Part shown: positions 25,797 through 34,775 of the stretch, piece after piece
Numbering within the stretch: the stretch's first letter is position 1
How the letters are laid out: each line of letters starts with the position of its first letter
Source: Variovorax sp. Sphag1AA
GTDB taxonomy: Bacteria; Pseudomonadota; Gammaproteobacteria; Burkholderiales; Burkholderiaceae_C
Direction of reading: 5' to 3'
Assembly (NCBI RefSeq): GCF_014192575.1
Contig: NZ_JACHYC010000009.1
Coordinates: 1 to 64,000 of the forward strand
Length of the DNA stretch: 64,000 bases
Notes under the pieces: generated by a model
What the model was told of the DNA's origin: nothing
Database searches by the model: none
Seen by the model: the letters and a program-made list of their open reading frames with translations, nothing else
Position numbers and translations under genes: made by a program

Positions 25797-26627
25797 ATGA
25801 GCAGAAAACTCGAAGGCAAGGTCGCCATCGTCACCGGCGCGGGCCGCGGCATCGGGCGCAGCGTCGCCCTCAAGCTGGCCGGCGACGGCGCGAAGGTCGT
25901 CGTCAACGACCTCGATCCCGCACCGGCGAATGAAGTGGTCGCCGAGATCCGTGCTGCTGGCGGCGAGGCCGTGGCCTTCGCCGGCAGCGTGACGGCTGCC
26001 GGCTTCGCCGAAGGCTTCGTCCGCTCCGCGCTCGACACCTGGGGCCGCCTGGACGTCATCGTCAACAACGCCGGCTACACCTGGGACAACGTCATCCAGA
26101 AGATGAGCGACGAGCAGTGGGACGCGATCGTCGATTGCCATCTCAAGGCGCCGTTCCAGATCCTGCGCGCCGCGCAACCCTACTTCCGCGAGGCCGCCAA
26201 GGCCGAGGCGGACAAGGGCCAGGAGGTCTTCCGCAAGGTCGTCAACATCTCTTCCACCTCGGGTACCAGCGGCAACGCGGGCCAGTCCAACTATTCCTCG
26301 GCCAAGGCAGGCGTGATGGGTCTGACCAAGTCCCTCGCCAAGGAGTGGGGCCGCATGAAGGTCAACGTCAACTGCGTGGCCTTCGGCTATGTGGAGACGC
26401 GCCTCACGCAGCCCGTGACGCAAGAGACGACGGTTGCCATCGAAGGCCGCGACATCAAGGTCGGCGTACCCGCCGACAAAATCGCCGGCGCGATGCGCGA
26501 GATCCCGTTGGGCCGGGGCGGCACGCCCGAGGAAGCGGCGGGCGCGGTCTACCTGCTGTGCATTCCGGAGTCGAACTACGTGACCGGGCAGACGCTGATC
26601 TGCGGCGGCGGACGCGGCGGGTTCTGA
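25797..26627 (+). CDS. short-chain dehydrogenase/reductase (3-oxoacyl-ACP/3-hydroxyacyl-CoA type)
   Basis: The 276-residue classical SDR has the NAD(P)-binding TGAGRGIG (about residues 13-20), VNNAG (about 89-93), and catalytic Ser in NISSTSG with Tyr-x-x-x-Lys in NYSSAKAG (about 162-169). The acidic N at NDLDP after strand 2 suggests NAD preference. An insertion before the catalytic Ser (FREAAKAEADKGQEVFRK) resembles SDRs that act on CoA thioesters. With the MaoC-like hydratase upstream and aldehyde dehydrogenase 16 bases downstream it plausibly oxidises a hydroxyacyl-CoA. ACAGGAG is spaced well before the ATG at 25797. Confidence 0.9.
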   Translation: MSRKLEGKVAIVTGAGRGIGRSVALKLAGDGAKVVVNDLDPAPANEVVAEIRAAGGEAVAFAGSVTAAGFAEGFVRSALDTWGRLDVIVNNAGYTWDNVIQKMSDEQWDAIVDCHLKAPFQILRAAQPYFREAAKAEADKGQEVFRKVVNISSTSGTSGNAGQSNYSSAKAGVMGLTKSLAKEWGRMKVNVNCVAFGYVETRLTQPVTQETTVAIEGRDIKVGVPADKIAGAMREIPLGRGGTPEEAAGAVYLLCIPESNYVTGQTLICGGGRGGF

Positions 26628-26643
26628 GCTTGCACGGCCACCC

Positions 26644-28071
26644 ATGACCGACATCAAGAGCTACTACATCGGCGGCCGCTGGGTCGCACCGGCCGCGGGT
26701 AATCGCGCCCCCGTCTTCGACATGGTCGACCCCGCGACCGAGCAGGTCCACGGCCGACTCTCGATGGGCAGCGCGCAGGACGTGGACAGCGCCGTGGCCG
26801 CCGCGCGGGCGGCCTTTCCATCGTGGTCGCGTACGAGCCGCGAGCAAAGAATGGCGCTGCTCTCGCGCATCCTCGACGGCTACAAGGCGCGGCTGGCCGA
26901 CATGGCGGACGCGATCACGAGCGAGATCGGCGCACCCGCATGGCTGGCGAAGGAGTACCAGGTCAATTTCGGCATGGTCCAGATCACCCACTCGCTCGCT
27001 GCGCTGAAGGACTTCGCATTCGAGACCACGCACGGCACGACTCGCATCGACCATGTGCCGATCGGCGTGGCCGGTCTCATCACGGCGTGGAATTGGCCGG
27101 CCGATCTGGTCTGGGGCAAGGTCACCGCGGCGTTGGCTGCCGGCTGCACGATGGTGCTCAAGCCTTCCGAATACGCACCGCTGGATGCGCGCATCGCGGC
27201 GGAGATTCTTCATGACGCCGGCGTGCCGCCTGGGGTTTTCAACTTGGTTTACGGCGAGGGGCCCACGGTAGGCGATGCGCTCGTGCGCCATCGCGGCGTC
27301 GACATCGTGTCGATCACCGGATCGACACGCGCGGGGCGGCAGGTCGCGGTGGCGGCCGCCGACACGGTCAAGCGCGTGGTGCAGGAACTCGGCGGCAAAT
27401 CGCCGGCGGTGATCCTCGACGACGCGGACCTGAAGACGAGCGTGTCGGTGACGGTGATCAACGTGATGCTCAACGCGGGCCAGACCTGCACCGCACCCAC
27501 CCGTCTGCTGGTGCCGCGCGCGCACTACGAGGCCGCCGTAACGATCGCTGCCGCGACGGCCGACGCCATGCCCGTCGGTGCACCGCGCGATGACGCGACC
27601 AAGATCGGGCCTGTAGCCAACCAGGCGCAGTTCGAAAAGGTGCAATCGCTGATCGAGGCCGGCATGGCCGAAGGCGCGAGAGTCGCAGCGGGCGGGCCCG
27701 GTCGGCCGGACGGGCTGAACATGGGCTACTACGTAAAACCCACCGTCTTTGCAGACGTGCGCAACGACATGCGCATCGCCCGCGAGGAGATTTTCGGCCC
27801 GGTGATCTCGCTGATCCCCTACGACACCGAGGAAGAAGCCGTGGCCATCGCGAACGACACCGACTACGGGCTCGCGGGCTACGTCTGGTCCACCGACTCC
27901 GCACGCGCGCATCGCGTGGCACGGCAACTGCGCGTCGGCGTGGTTCGCGTGAACGGTGCGACGATGGATTTCGGCGCGCCCTTCGGCGGCTTCAAGGCCT
28001 CAGGCAACGGACGGGAGCACGGCGCGCACGGCATTGCCGAATACCTCGAGTTGCGCTCCGTGATGGGTTGA
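26644..28071 (+). CDS. NAD(P)-dependent aldehyde dehydrogenase
   Basis: The 475-residue enzyme has every hallmark of the ALDH superfamily: the cofactor region ITAWNWPADLVWGKVTAALA with KPSEYAP (about residues 145-180), ITGSTRAG (about 221-228), catalytic Glu in QELGGKSP (about 249-256), and nucleophile Cys in NAGQTCTAPTR (about 277-287). It oxidises an aldehyde to the acid in the cytoplasm; the substrate is not evident. It ends the MaoC-SDR-ALDH unit, and a strong bidirectional hairpin separates it from the convergent CoA-transferase. Confidence 0.93.
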   Translation: MTDIKSYYIGGRWVAPAAGNRAPVFDMVDPATEQVHGRLSMGSAQDVDSAVAAARAAFPSWSRTSREQRMALLSRILDGYKARLADMADAITSEIGAPAWLAKEYQVNFGMVQITHSLAALKDFAFETTHGTTRIDHVPIGVAGLITAWNWPADLVWGKVTAALAAGCTMVLKPSEYAPLDARIAAEILHDAGVPPGVFNLVYGEGPTVGDALVRHRGVDIVSITGSTRAGRQVAVAAADTVKRVVQELGGKSPAVILDDADLKTSVSVTVINVMLNAGQTCTAPTRLLVPRAHYEAAVTIAAATADAMPVGAPRDDATKIGPVANQAQFEKVQSLIEAGMAEGARVAAGGPGRPDGLNMGYYVKPTVFADVRNDMRIAREEIFGPVISLIPYDTEEEAVAIANDTDYGLAGYVWSTDSARAHRVARQLRVGVVRVNGATMDFGAPFGGFKASGNGREHGAHGIAEYLELRSVMG

Positions 28072-28080
28072 ATCGAGCAT

Positions 28081-28102
28081 GGGAGGCGCTTCGGCGCCTC
28101 CC
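28081..28102. terminator. bidirectional hairpin with UUCG-type loop
   Basis: GGGAGGCGC-TTCG-GCGCCTCCC is a perfect 9-bp stem closed by a TTCG tetraloop, between the convergent aldehyde dehydrogenase and CoA-transferase genes. It lacks a T-run but is very stable, so a bidirectional terminator role is likely. Confidence 0.75.
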
Positions 28103-28111
28103 TGATCGGCG

Positions 28112-29242
28112 TCAGCCGCCGAGCAACGGCTTCCACTTTCCGATCCCCTCCGGCGAAAGCCATCCTCGCAAGGCAGCGCCAGCATCAGGCGCACACGGCG
28201 GCGATGGTTCCGCCGACGGCGTCTGGCTGAAGCGCACCGCCGGTGCGGGCTGCACCACACCTCCGACATCCACGAATGTTCCGCGCGCCTTCAGATGCGG
28301 ATGCTGCGGTGCCTCGGCGAAGGTAAGGACGGGGGCGAAGCACACGTCCGTGCCTTCCAGCAGTGCACACCATTCGTCGCGCGTGCGTGTGCGGAAAGCG
28401 CTTGCGAGTGTCTCTTTCGCGCGCGGCCAGGCGGCCCGGTCATTCTGTGCACCGATCTGTGCGGGATCGATGCCGAGGCGCTTCAGCAGATCGGCGAAGA
28501 AGCGCGCCTCGATCGGACCGATCGAGATCCACTTCGCATCGCTGCACTCGTACGCGTCGTAGTAAGGCGCACCTGAATCGAGCACATTGCTGCCACGCTC
28601 CGCACGCCATTGGCCCGAAGCCGTCATGCCGTAGAAGCCGGTGCAGAGCGACGCCGCGCCGTCGACGATGGACGCATCCACGACCTGCCCCTGCCCGGTC
28701 TCACGCGCATGCAGCACCGCAGCCAACACGCCGAGCGCCAGGAACATCCCTCCGCCGCCCATGTCGCCGACGAGCGCGAGCGGTGGCGTCGGCGGCTGGC
28801 CTTCGCGGCCGATGGCATGCAGCGCACCGGTGAGTGCGATGTAGTTGATGTCGTGCCCGGCGGCTTGCGCAAGCGGCCCGGTCTGGCCCCACCCGGTCAT
28901 ACGGCCGTAGACCAGCTTCGGATTGTGTTTCAGGCATTCGTCGGGGCCGAGGCCGAGACGCTCGGTCACGCCGGGGCGGAAGCCTTCGATCAACACATCC
29001 GCTTCGGCGACCAGTTCGAGCACGAAGCGAATGGCCTCCGGGTCCTTGAGGTCCAGTGCGATCGACTGGCGGTTGCGGATCAGCAGGTTGTACTTCAGCT
29101 GCTTCGGCACGCCGAGGTCTGCAGGCTCGCGCCGATCGATACGCAGCACCGTGGCGCCCATATCCGCGAGTTGCATCGTGCCGAAGGGGCCCGGCCCGAT
29201 GCCGGCGAGTTCGATGATCTTCAAGCCCTTGAGGGGTCCCAT
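28112..29242 (-). CDS. CaiB/BaiF (type III) CoA-transferase or alpha-methylacyl-CoA racemase-like protein
   Basis: The 376-residue protein has the type III fold signature: GLKIIELAGIGPGPFGTMQLADMGA at the N-terminus, the NRQSIALDLKDPEA and VEGFRPGVTERLGLG-like blocks, and the catalytic-type Asp in LVGDMGGGG (about 155-163). Family members move CoA between acids or racemise 2-methylacyl-CoA; the sequence leans toward the racemase-like branch by length. The ATG at 29242 was chosen because AAGGAG lies 8 bases upstream and homology starts there; a start at 29269 would overlap the acyl-CoA dehydrogenase stop. It is the last gene of a three-gene minus-strand unit. Confidence 0.86.
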   Translation of the reverse strand: MGPLKGLKIIELAGIGPGPFGTMQLADMGATVLRIDRREPADLGVPKQLKYNLLIRNRQSIALDLKDPEAIRFVLELVAEADVLIEGFRPGVTERLGLGPDECLKHNPKLVYGRMTGWGQTGPLAQAAGHDINYIALTGALHAIGREGQPPTPPLALVGDMGGGGMFLALGVLAAVLHARETGQGQVVDASIVDGAASLCTGFYGMTASGQWRAERGSNVLDSGAPYYDAYECSDAKWISIGPIEARFFADLLKRLGIDPAQIGAQNDRAAWPRAKETLASAFRTRTRDEWCALLEGTDVCFAPVLTFAEAPQHPHLKARGTFVDVGGVVQPAPAVRFSQTPSAEPSPPCAPDAGAALRGWLSPEGIGKWKPLLGG

Positions 29243-29268
29243 GTCGAGTTCTCCTTGTGTGTCCGCCA

Positions 29269-30282
29269 TCACGCCGACGGTGCCAGCGCAGCGGCGGCGA
29301 AGTCGATGAATCCCTCGCCGGTGCGCATGACGGCCCGGCCCAGTTGTTCCGCGCAGGCGCGTTCGGTGGCACTCGCGCCGCGCCATTCGTGCAGGCGGGT
29401 GGTGAACACGCCCAGCACCAGTTCCTCGGTGATGCCGATGGCGCCATGCACGGCGTGCGCAAGCGGCGCGACGATGGCCGCGGCTTCGCACGCTCGCAGC
29501 TTGGCGGCAGCGGCCAGCAACGGGTCGGGGCATAGGGCATCGCCAGTGCAGCCCATGCGCGCGCCCATCGCGGCGGCAGCGGCTTGCTCGGCCATCACTG
29601 CAAGCTCTTGCTGGATCGCCTGGAACTGCGCGATGACCTTGCCGAACTGGCGGCGGTCTCCGGCATAGCCGACGGTCATCGCGAGCACGCGGTCCATGGC
29701 GCCGGCCATGGCAGCCGCACGGGCGACGTTGCAGAGCGTCACAGCCGTTGCCGCTCCGACGTCGAGTCGCACGGCCGCCTCGCGCGCCGAAGTCCAGCGC
29801 AGCGATGCAGACGCGTGCGGACGCATCGCGCCTGGCACCGCTTCAGCATCCGCGCGCGGCATCAGGAGCCATTCACCGGCCGCATCGACGAGAACGAACG
29901 ACGCCAGTCGTGCACCCGGAACATCGGGACAGAGCAGCCCTTCCCCATCGCGTGTTGCGGCGGCGAGCGCAATGGCGCCGTCACCCGCGACATCGCGCTT
30001 GCCGTGCGCCGCGAGCAGCGCCCGTGCCAGCATGGTCTCCCCAAACGGATGCGGCAACCCGCATCGCCCAGCCGCCAGCAGCAGGTCGCAGGCATCTGCG
30101 AGCGCGAGGCCGGCGCCGCCGTGCTCCGCCGGCACCAGCGCGTCGGTGAATCCCAGCGCGTCCACATCGCGCCACAGGCGATCCGCGTCGGCGGCGTCTC
30201 CGGCCTCGATGGCGCGCAGGCGTTCCGGCGCGCAGAGTTGTTCGAGGGCGCGTTCGAATTCGTTGGCAATGGAGTCGGTCAT
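29269..30282 (-). CDS. acyl-CoA dehydrogenase family protein, short subunit
   Basis: The 337-residue protein has the three-domain ACAD organisation but a weak N-terminal domain. The most recognisable part is the C-terminal helical domain, with ATDR-like segment GYAGDRRQFGKVIAQFQAIQ (about 225-244) and AHAVHGAIGITEE (about 293-305). The central beta domain lacks the usual TEP.aGSD loop. Such shortened, Ala-rich partners often pair with a full-length ACAD as a heteromer. It is 5 bases downstream of a full ACAD gene, which supports that. It should contribute FAD binding to oxidation of an acyl-CoA. Confidence 0.85.
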   Translation of the reverse strand: MTDSIANEFERALEQLCAPERLRAIEAGDAADADRLWRDVDALGFTDALVPAEHGGAGLALADACDLLLAAGRCGLPHPFGETMLARALLAAHGKRDVAGDGAIALAAATRDGEGLLCPDVPGARLASFVLVDAAGEWLLMPRADAEAVPGAMRPHASASLRWTSAREAAVRLDVGAATAVTLCNVARAAAMAGAMDRVLAMTVGYAGDRRQFGKVIAQFQAIQQELAVMAEQAAAAAMGARMGCTGDALCPDPLLAAAAKLRACEAAAIVAPLAHAVHGAIGITEELVLGVFTTRLHEWRGASATERACAEQLGRAVMRTGEGFIDFAAAALAPSA

Positions 30283-30287
30283 GGTGT

Positions 30288-31448
30288 TCAGCGCAGCCCC
30301 AGGCCGCGAGCGAGGATGCCGCGCATGATCTGGCGAGTACCGCCGCGCAGCGAAAAGGTGGGCGAGATGCGGGTGACGAATGCAAGCGTGCGCAGCAGCC
30401 CATCGGAAGGCGTGAACTGCGGCACTGCTTCAAGTGCATCCCTGATCCATCCGGGGATGGCCTGCTCGAACTCCGTGCCGAGGTCCTTCACGAAGGAGGC
30501 CTCCAGTTCGGTGCTCTCGTGCCGTTCGAGCTTGCCGGCCACCGCGAGCGACATGGCGCGCAGCACCGCGAGCCGACCCGCGATGCGTCCGGCGGCGACA
30601 TTGACCACCGGATGATCGATCCCTGCCGCGCGCATCTCCGCGAGCCAGGTGTCGGCCAGCACGATGCTGGAGTAGATGCGCTCGGGCCCGCTGCGCTCGT
30701 AGCCCAGTTCGGCCGTGACCTGCGCCCAGCCGCTGCCTTCCTCGCCGATCAGCGCATCGGCGGGCAGTTCCACGTCCTCGAACAGCACTTCGCAGAAGTG
30801 GCTGTCGCCCGCGATGTCACGGATCGGGCGGATGTGGATGCCCGGCAGCTTCGTGCTGAAGATCAGTTGCGAGAGGCCCTTGTGCCGATCCTCGGGGCCG
30901 CCCGAGGTGCGCACCAGCGCGCAGATGTAGTCGGATCGATGCGCATTGCTGGTCCAGATCTTCCGGCCGTTGAGGCGCCACCCGCTCTCGGTGCGCGTGG
31001 CCCGCGTGCGAACGCTCGCGAGGTCGGAACCCGCATCGGGTTCGCTCATGCCGATGCAGAAGAAGACCTCGCCGCGCGCCATCTTCGGCAGGAAGAATCG
31101 CCGCTGCGCCTCGGTGCCGAAGCGCTGGATCAGCGGGCCGGTCTGCCGGTCGGCGACCCAGTGGCCCGCGACAGGAGCCCCCGCGGCAAGCATCTCCTCG
31201 ACCATGACGAAGCGTGCATGGTTGCTGCGGCCTCCGCCGCCGTACTCTTTGGGCAAGGTCAGGAGAAGAAGGCCCTCGCGCCCGAGCGCACGGCTGAATT
31301 CGGCGTCGAAGCCACCCCACGAGCGGGCGCGCACCTCGGGTGGCACGTCGCGCAGATGTTCACGCAGGAAGGCGCGCACACGCGGGCGCATCGCCTCGTC
31401 TTCAGGCGGAATGCCGGCCAGCGGCAAGGGTGGAAGCAGGGAATTCAA
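30288..31448 (-). CDS. acyl-CoA dehydrogenase, full-length
   Basis: The 386-residue FAD enzyme shows MSEPDAGSDLASVRTRA (about residues 133-149; substrate/FAD loop), GWRLNGRKIWTSNAHRSDY (about 154-172), and a GYERSGPERIY block (about 253-263) where the catalytic-base glutamate of CaiA-type dehydrogenases is expected. It would oxidise an acyl-CoA to the enoyl-CoA, passing electrons to ETF. The start codon is TTG at 31448 with GGAG upstream; no ATG matches the domain start. It heads the operon with the short ACAD and the CoA-transferase, driven by a promoter of the shared LysR-type design at 31497-31561. Confidence 0.9.
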   Translation of the reverse strand: MNSLLPPLPLAGIPPEDEAMRPRVRAFLREHLRDVPPEVRARSWGGFDAEFSRALGREGLLLLTLPKEYGGGGRSNHARFVMVEEMLAAGAPVAGHWVADRQTGPLIQRFGTEAQRRFFLPKMARGEVFFCIGMSEPDAGSDLASVRTRATRTESGWRLNGRKIWTSNAHRSDYICALVRTSGGPEDRHKGLSQLIFSTKLPGIHIRPIRDIAGDSHFCEVLFEDVELPADALIGEEGSGWAQVTAELGYERSGPERIYSSIVLADTWLAEMRAAGIDHPVVNVAAGRIAGRLAVLRAMSLAVAGKLERHESTELEASFVKDLGTEFEQAIPGWIRDALEAVPQFTPSDGLLRTLAFVTRISPTFSLRGGTRQIMRGILARGLGLR

Positions 31449-31496
31449 GTCGGCTCCGGGATACGTTTTCGCTACCCATCGGCGGGTGGCCCACGT

Positions 31497-31561
31497 AATC
31501 TAGGAGCGGTAAACCGGTGCGTCCAATACCGCTTGCAGTGCCAACGATACGAAGCAGGTAT
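31497..31561 (-). promoter_or_regulatory. LysR-regulated promoter of the ACAD-ACAD-CoA-transferase unit
   Basis: On the minus strand ATAC-N7-GTAT (31561-31547; a T-N11-A LysR box) is followed after 17 bases by GTATT and then, 23 bases from the start of GTATT, by CTCCTAGATT, whose TAGATT serves as -10. The same elements at the same spacing occur at 32502-32566 and 37853-37917. The box would be centred near -64, the usual LysR recognition position. Confidence 0.75.
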
Positions 31562-31573
31562 GACGCCGCGCGC

Positions 31574-32479
31574 TCAGTCCGCGGGCGCGTCCTTCATCAC
31601 TCTGTGCGCGAGCGCGACGAAGTTGCGCGTCGTCGGCGTCTCTGCGCCTGGCAGCGTTGCAATACCCATCCCGAGGTCCAGCCGCGCGCCCGGTCCCACC
31701 AATTCAATCAGCTTCACCTGCTTGCTGACGTGGCCCGCCACGCCGGCCGACACGAGCGCAACCCCCATGCCGCCCTGAACCAGTCCCAGCATGGAGGTCA
31801 CCTGAACGGCCTGCTGCACGACACGGGGCTGCACCCCGGCCTGCTGGAAGGCGTTGAGCACGATCGAATGCATGTGGGGTGCAAGCGTCGGCGAATGGAT
31901 GATGAAGGGCTCTCCGGCCAAGTCCGCAAGTGAAATCTCCGAGCGCTGCGCCAGCGGCGAATCGGCATGCACCGCCACCGCCAGGCGCTCGTGCCGCAAC
32001 AGCGCAACATCGGCCGTGGTGCCTTCGAGCACCGGATAGGCCACCAGTGCGACATCGACGGACTGGCTCTCGATGCGTCGCAGCAGTTCGCTCGTGCTCG
32101 ATTCGTGGATCTCGATGGCCACCTTCGGATACTCGGCGCGATAGGCGCGCAGCAGGCGCGGCACCAACTCGTACGCGGCCGAGCCGGTGAAACCGAGACG
32201 CAGCAGCCCCGTGGTGCCCGCCGCACCCTCACGCGCGGTTCGCCGGACCTGATCGGCGTGGAACAGTGCGAGCCGCGCGTCGCGCAGCACCGCTTCGCCC
32301 ACGGATGTCAGCCGCACGCCGCTGGGAAGACGGTCGAAGAGGATCACGCCCAGTTCCTCTTCCAGCTTGCGAATCGAAGCCGAAAGCGGCGGCTGTGCCA
32401 TGTGCAGCCGCTCGGCCGCACGCGTGAAATTGAGCGTCTCGGCCAGCATCACGGCCTGACGCAACTGGCGTAGCTCCAT
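31574..32479 (-). CDS. LysR-family regulator of the acyl-CoA catabolic genes
   Basis: From the ATG at 32479 the product is 301 residues, standard for LysR. The DNA-binding domain is at residues 1-60 (LRQAVMLAETLNFTRAAERLHMAQ, split here as two helices, then PPLSASIRKLEEELGVILF), followed by the co-inducer domain (GLLRLGFTGSAAYELVP). It is divergent from the acyl-CoA dehydrogenase at 32574 and a LysR box lies 23 bases upstream of its start, so autoregulation is likely. Matching boxes and promoters precede two further transcription units, making it the probable regulator of three units. The ligand is presumably a CoA-ester or carboxylate intermediate. Confidence 0.9.
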   Translation of the reverse strand: MELRQLRQAVMLAETLNFTRAAERLHMAQPPLSASIRKLEEELGVILFDRLPSGVRLTSVGEAVLRDARLALFHADQVRRTAREGAAGTTGLLRLGFTGSAAYELVPRLLRAYRAEYPKVAIEIHESSTSELLRRIESQSVDVALVAYPVLEGTTADVALLRHERLAVAVHADSPLAQRSEISLADLAGEPFIIHSPTLAPHMHSIVLNAFQQAGVQPRVVQQAVQVTSMLGLVQGGMGVALVSAGVAGHVSKQVKLIELVGPGARLDLGMGIATLPGAETPTTRNFVALAHRVMKDAPAD

Positions 32480-32501
32480 AGGCGCCGGATTGTGGCACGC
32501 C

Positions 32502-32566
32502 ATACGCACGGTGTATCGCGGCAGACGAACACGGTATTTCCTTTCCTGTGCGCCAGTTCCTAGCAT
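32502..32566 (+). promoter_or_regulatory. LysR-regulated divergent promoter (ACAD-Bug unit)
   Basis: ATAC-GCACGGT-GTAT (32502-32516), then 17 bases, GTATTTCC (32534-32541) and TTCCTAGCAT (32557-32566). TAGCAT as -10 has TTCCTT 17 bases upstream. The predicted start of transcription is within a base or two of the ATG at 32574, which has no Shine-Dalgarno sequence, so the mRNA may be leaderless. Confidence 0.78.
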
Positions 32567-32573
32567 TCGAGCC

Positions 32574-33758
32574 ATGAACACAGGAGACATCTACACAGCC
32601 AATCTGAGCGCCGAGCAGCGCGAGATCCGGGAGGCGATCTTCCAGCTCTGCACGCGCTTCGATGCCGACTACTGGCTGGAGAAAGACCGCGCGGGCGGAT
32701 TTCCCGGCGACTTCCACATGGCCCTGGCCGAGGCCGGCTGGCTGGGCATCTGCATTCCGCAGGCCTACGGGGGATCGGGCCTCGGCATCGCCGACGCAGC
32801 CGTGATGATGCAGGCGGTGGTCGAGACCGGCGCGGGCTTCAGTGGCGGCTCGGCGGTGCACATGAACATCTTCGGGCTGAACCCTGTCGTGGTGTTCGGC
32901 ACCGAGGAGCAGAAACACCGCATGCTGCCGCCCCTCATCGCCGGCAAGCACCGCACCTGCTTCGTCGTGACCGAGCCCAACACGGGACTCAACACCACGC
33001 AGCTCAAGACGCGTGCGGTTCGCGACGGCGACCACTATGTGGTCAATGGACAGAAGACCTTCATCTCCACCGCACAGGTCGCCGAGAAGATGCTATTGCT
33101 CGCGCGCACCACGCCGCTGGAGCAGGTCAAGAACAAGACCGAGGGCCTGACGCTCTTCTATACGGACTTCGACCGCAGCCGCATCGAGGTGCGCGAGATC
33201 GAGAAAATGGGCCGCAAGGCGGTGGACACCAACCAGCTCTTCATCGACAACCTGCGCATTCCGGTGGAAGACCGCATCGGCGAGGAAGGCAAGGGCTTCC
33301 ACTACATCCTCCACGGCATGAATGCCGAACGCATCCTCGCGGCGGCGGAGACGGTCGGGTTGGGTCGCGCGGCACTCAAGCGCGCGGCGCAGTACGCCAA
33401 CGAACGCATCGTGTTCGACCGGCCGATCGGAAAGAACCAGGGCGTGCAGCATCCGCTGGCCGAGCGCTGGATGCATCTCGAAGCCGCCAACCTGATGGTG
33501 ATGCAGGCCGCCGCCAAATTCGACCGCGGCGAGAACTGCGGCGTCGAGGCCAACGCCGCCAAGTACCTCGGCGCGGCTGCGTGCTGGAATGCCTGCGAAA
33601 CGGCGGTGCTCACCCATGGCGGCTACGGCTATGCGAAGGAATACCACGTGGAGCGCTATCTGCGCGAAGCCATGATCGCACGCATCGCACCGGTGAGCGA
33701 GCAGATGATCTTCTGCTTCGTCGCGGAGAAGGTGCTCGGGCTTCCCAAGTCCTACTGA
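32574..33758 (+). CDS. acyl-CoA dehydrogenase
   Basis: The 394-residue ACAD has FVVTEPNTGLNTTQLKTRA (about 130-148) in place of the common TEP.aGSD loop, NGQKTFISTAQVAEKML (about 158-174), VGLGRAALKRAAQYANERIVFDRPIG split over the FAD-contact helix (about 262-287), and GGYGYAKEYHVERYLR near 345-360. It is distinct from the ACAD pair at 29269-31448. It would dehydrogenate an acyl-CoA in the same pathway. The ATG at 32574 is close to the predicted transcription start and lacks a ribosome-binding site. A Bug-type binding protein follows after 28 bases. Confidence 0.9.
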   Translation: MNTGDIYTANLSAEQREIREAIFQLCTRFDADYWLEKDRAGGFPGDFHMALAEAGWLGICIPQAYGGSGLGIADAAVMMQAVVETGAGFSGGSAVHMNIFGLNPVVVFGTEEQKHRMLPPLIAGKHRTCFVVTEPNTGLNTTQLKTRAVRDGDHYVVNGQKTFISTAQVAEKMLLLARTTPLEQVKNKTEGLTLFYTDFDRSRIEVREIEKMGRKAVDTNQLFIDNLRIPVEDRIGEEGKGFHYILHGMNAERILAAAETVGLGRAALKRAAQYANERIVFDRPIGKNQGVQHPLAERWMHLEAANLMVMQAAAKFDRGENCGVEANAAKYLGAAACWNACETAVLTHGGYGYAKEYHVERYLREAMIARIAPVSEQMIFCFVAEKVLGLPKSY

Positions 33759-33786
33759 CCGCATCGACAACGACTGGAGACAAGCA

Positions 33787-34767
33787 ATGACATTCACGCG
33801 CAGACGCGCCGTCGCATCCCTCGCCGTACTCACGGCGCTTCCGCTCGCTGGAGGCAACGCCATGGCCGCTGGATGGCCCGAGCGCCCAATCCGGCTGGTG
33901 CTTCCCTATGCCGCCGGCGGACCGACCGACGCGGTCGCGCGCGCCATCGCGCAGAAGATGGCCACCGAGCTGGGCCAGCCGGTCGTGGTCGACAATAAGG
34001 TCGGCGCGAGCGGCGACATCGGCACCGACTTCGTCGCGAAGGCACCCGCCGACGGCTACACCGTGCTCTACCACTCTTCCGGCATCGCGCTCAGCCCTGC
34101 GCTGAAGAAGAAGCCGGTCTTCGACCCGCTCAAGGACTTCGCACCCGTGTCGTGGGTGGCGACGATTCCCGGCGTGCTGGTGGTCAACCCGAAGCTGCCA
34201 GTGAACAACGTGGCGCAGCTCGTCCAGTACCTGAAGGCGAATCCCGGCAAAGCGGCCTATGGCAGCGGCGGCACGGGCAACGGCAGCCATCTGGCCATGG
34301 TGCAGTTTCTTCAGGCGCAAGGCGTGGAGGCCGTGCATGTGCCGTACAAGGGCACCAACCCGGCATTGATGGACCTGATCGGCGGGCAGGTGCAGTTCAT
34401 GCTGGACGCGATCAGCACCAGCCTGCCCTACATCCGCGACAACCGCCTGCGCGTGCTCGCGACCACCGGCCTGGAGCGCAGCGCGCTGCTACCAGACGTG
34501 CCGACGCTGAACGAATCGGGCATGCGCGGCTATTCGTTCCAGACCTGGCAGGGCCTGCTCGTACCGGCCAATACACCTGCGGCCGTCGTGCAGAAGCTGA
34601 ACGCGGCGGCCGTAAGGGCAGCCGATGATCCCGCCATCCAGCGGCAGTTCGCGGCGCAAGGCGTCGTGATGCGCGGCAGCAGCGCTGCGGAGTTCTCGAC
34701 GATGCTAAAGAACGAAGTGGCGTATTGGGCCAAGGCCGTGAAGGCGGCCAACGTCGAGCCCGAGTGA
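33787..34767 (+). CDS. Bug-family tripartite tricarboxylate transporter substrate-binding protein
   Basis: The 326-residue protein has a Sec-type signal (residues about 1-27, RRRAVASLAVLTALPLAGG and AMAA) and the TctC/Bug fold: PIRLVLPYAAGGPTDAVAR (about 36-54), VVVDNKVGASGDIGTDFVAKAPADGYT split around 69-95, and YGSGGTGNGSHLAM near 158-171. It captures a carboxylate in the periplasm, although no TctA/TctB membrane genes are nearby; orphan Bug proteins are common in Burkholderiales. GGAGACAAGCA precedes the ATG at 33787. It is cotranscribed with the upstream ACAD under the shared LysR-type promoter. Confidence 0.92.
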   Translation: MTFTRRRAVASLAVLTALPLAGGNAMAAGWPERPIRLVLPYAAGGPTDAVARAIAQKMATELGQPVVVDNKVGASGDIGTDFVAKAPADGYTVLYHSSGIALSPALKKKPVFDPLKDFAPVSWVATIPGVLVVNPKLPVNNVAQLVQYLKANPGKAAYGSGGTGNGSHLAMVQFLQAQGVEAVHVPYKGTNPALMDLIGGQVQFMLDAISTSLPYIRDNRLRVLATTGLERSALLPDVPTLNESGMRGYSFQTWQGLLVPANTPAAVVQKLNAAAVRAADDPAIQRQFAAQGVVMRGSSAAEFSTMLKNEVAYWAKAVKAANVEPE

Positions 34768-34775
34768 GGCACCTC

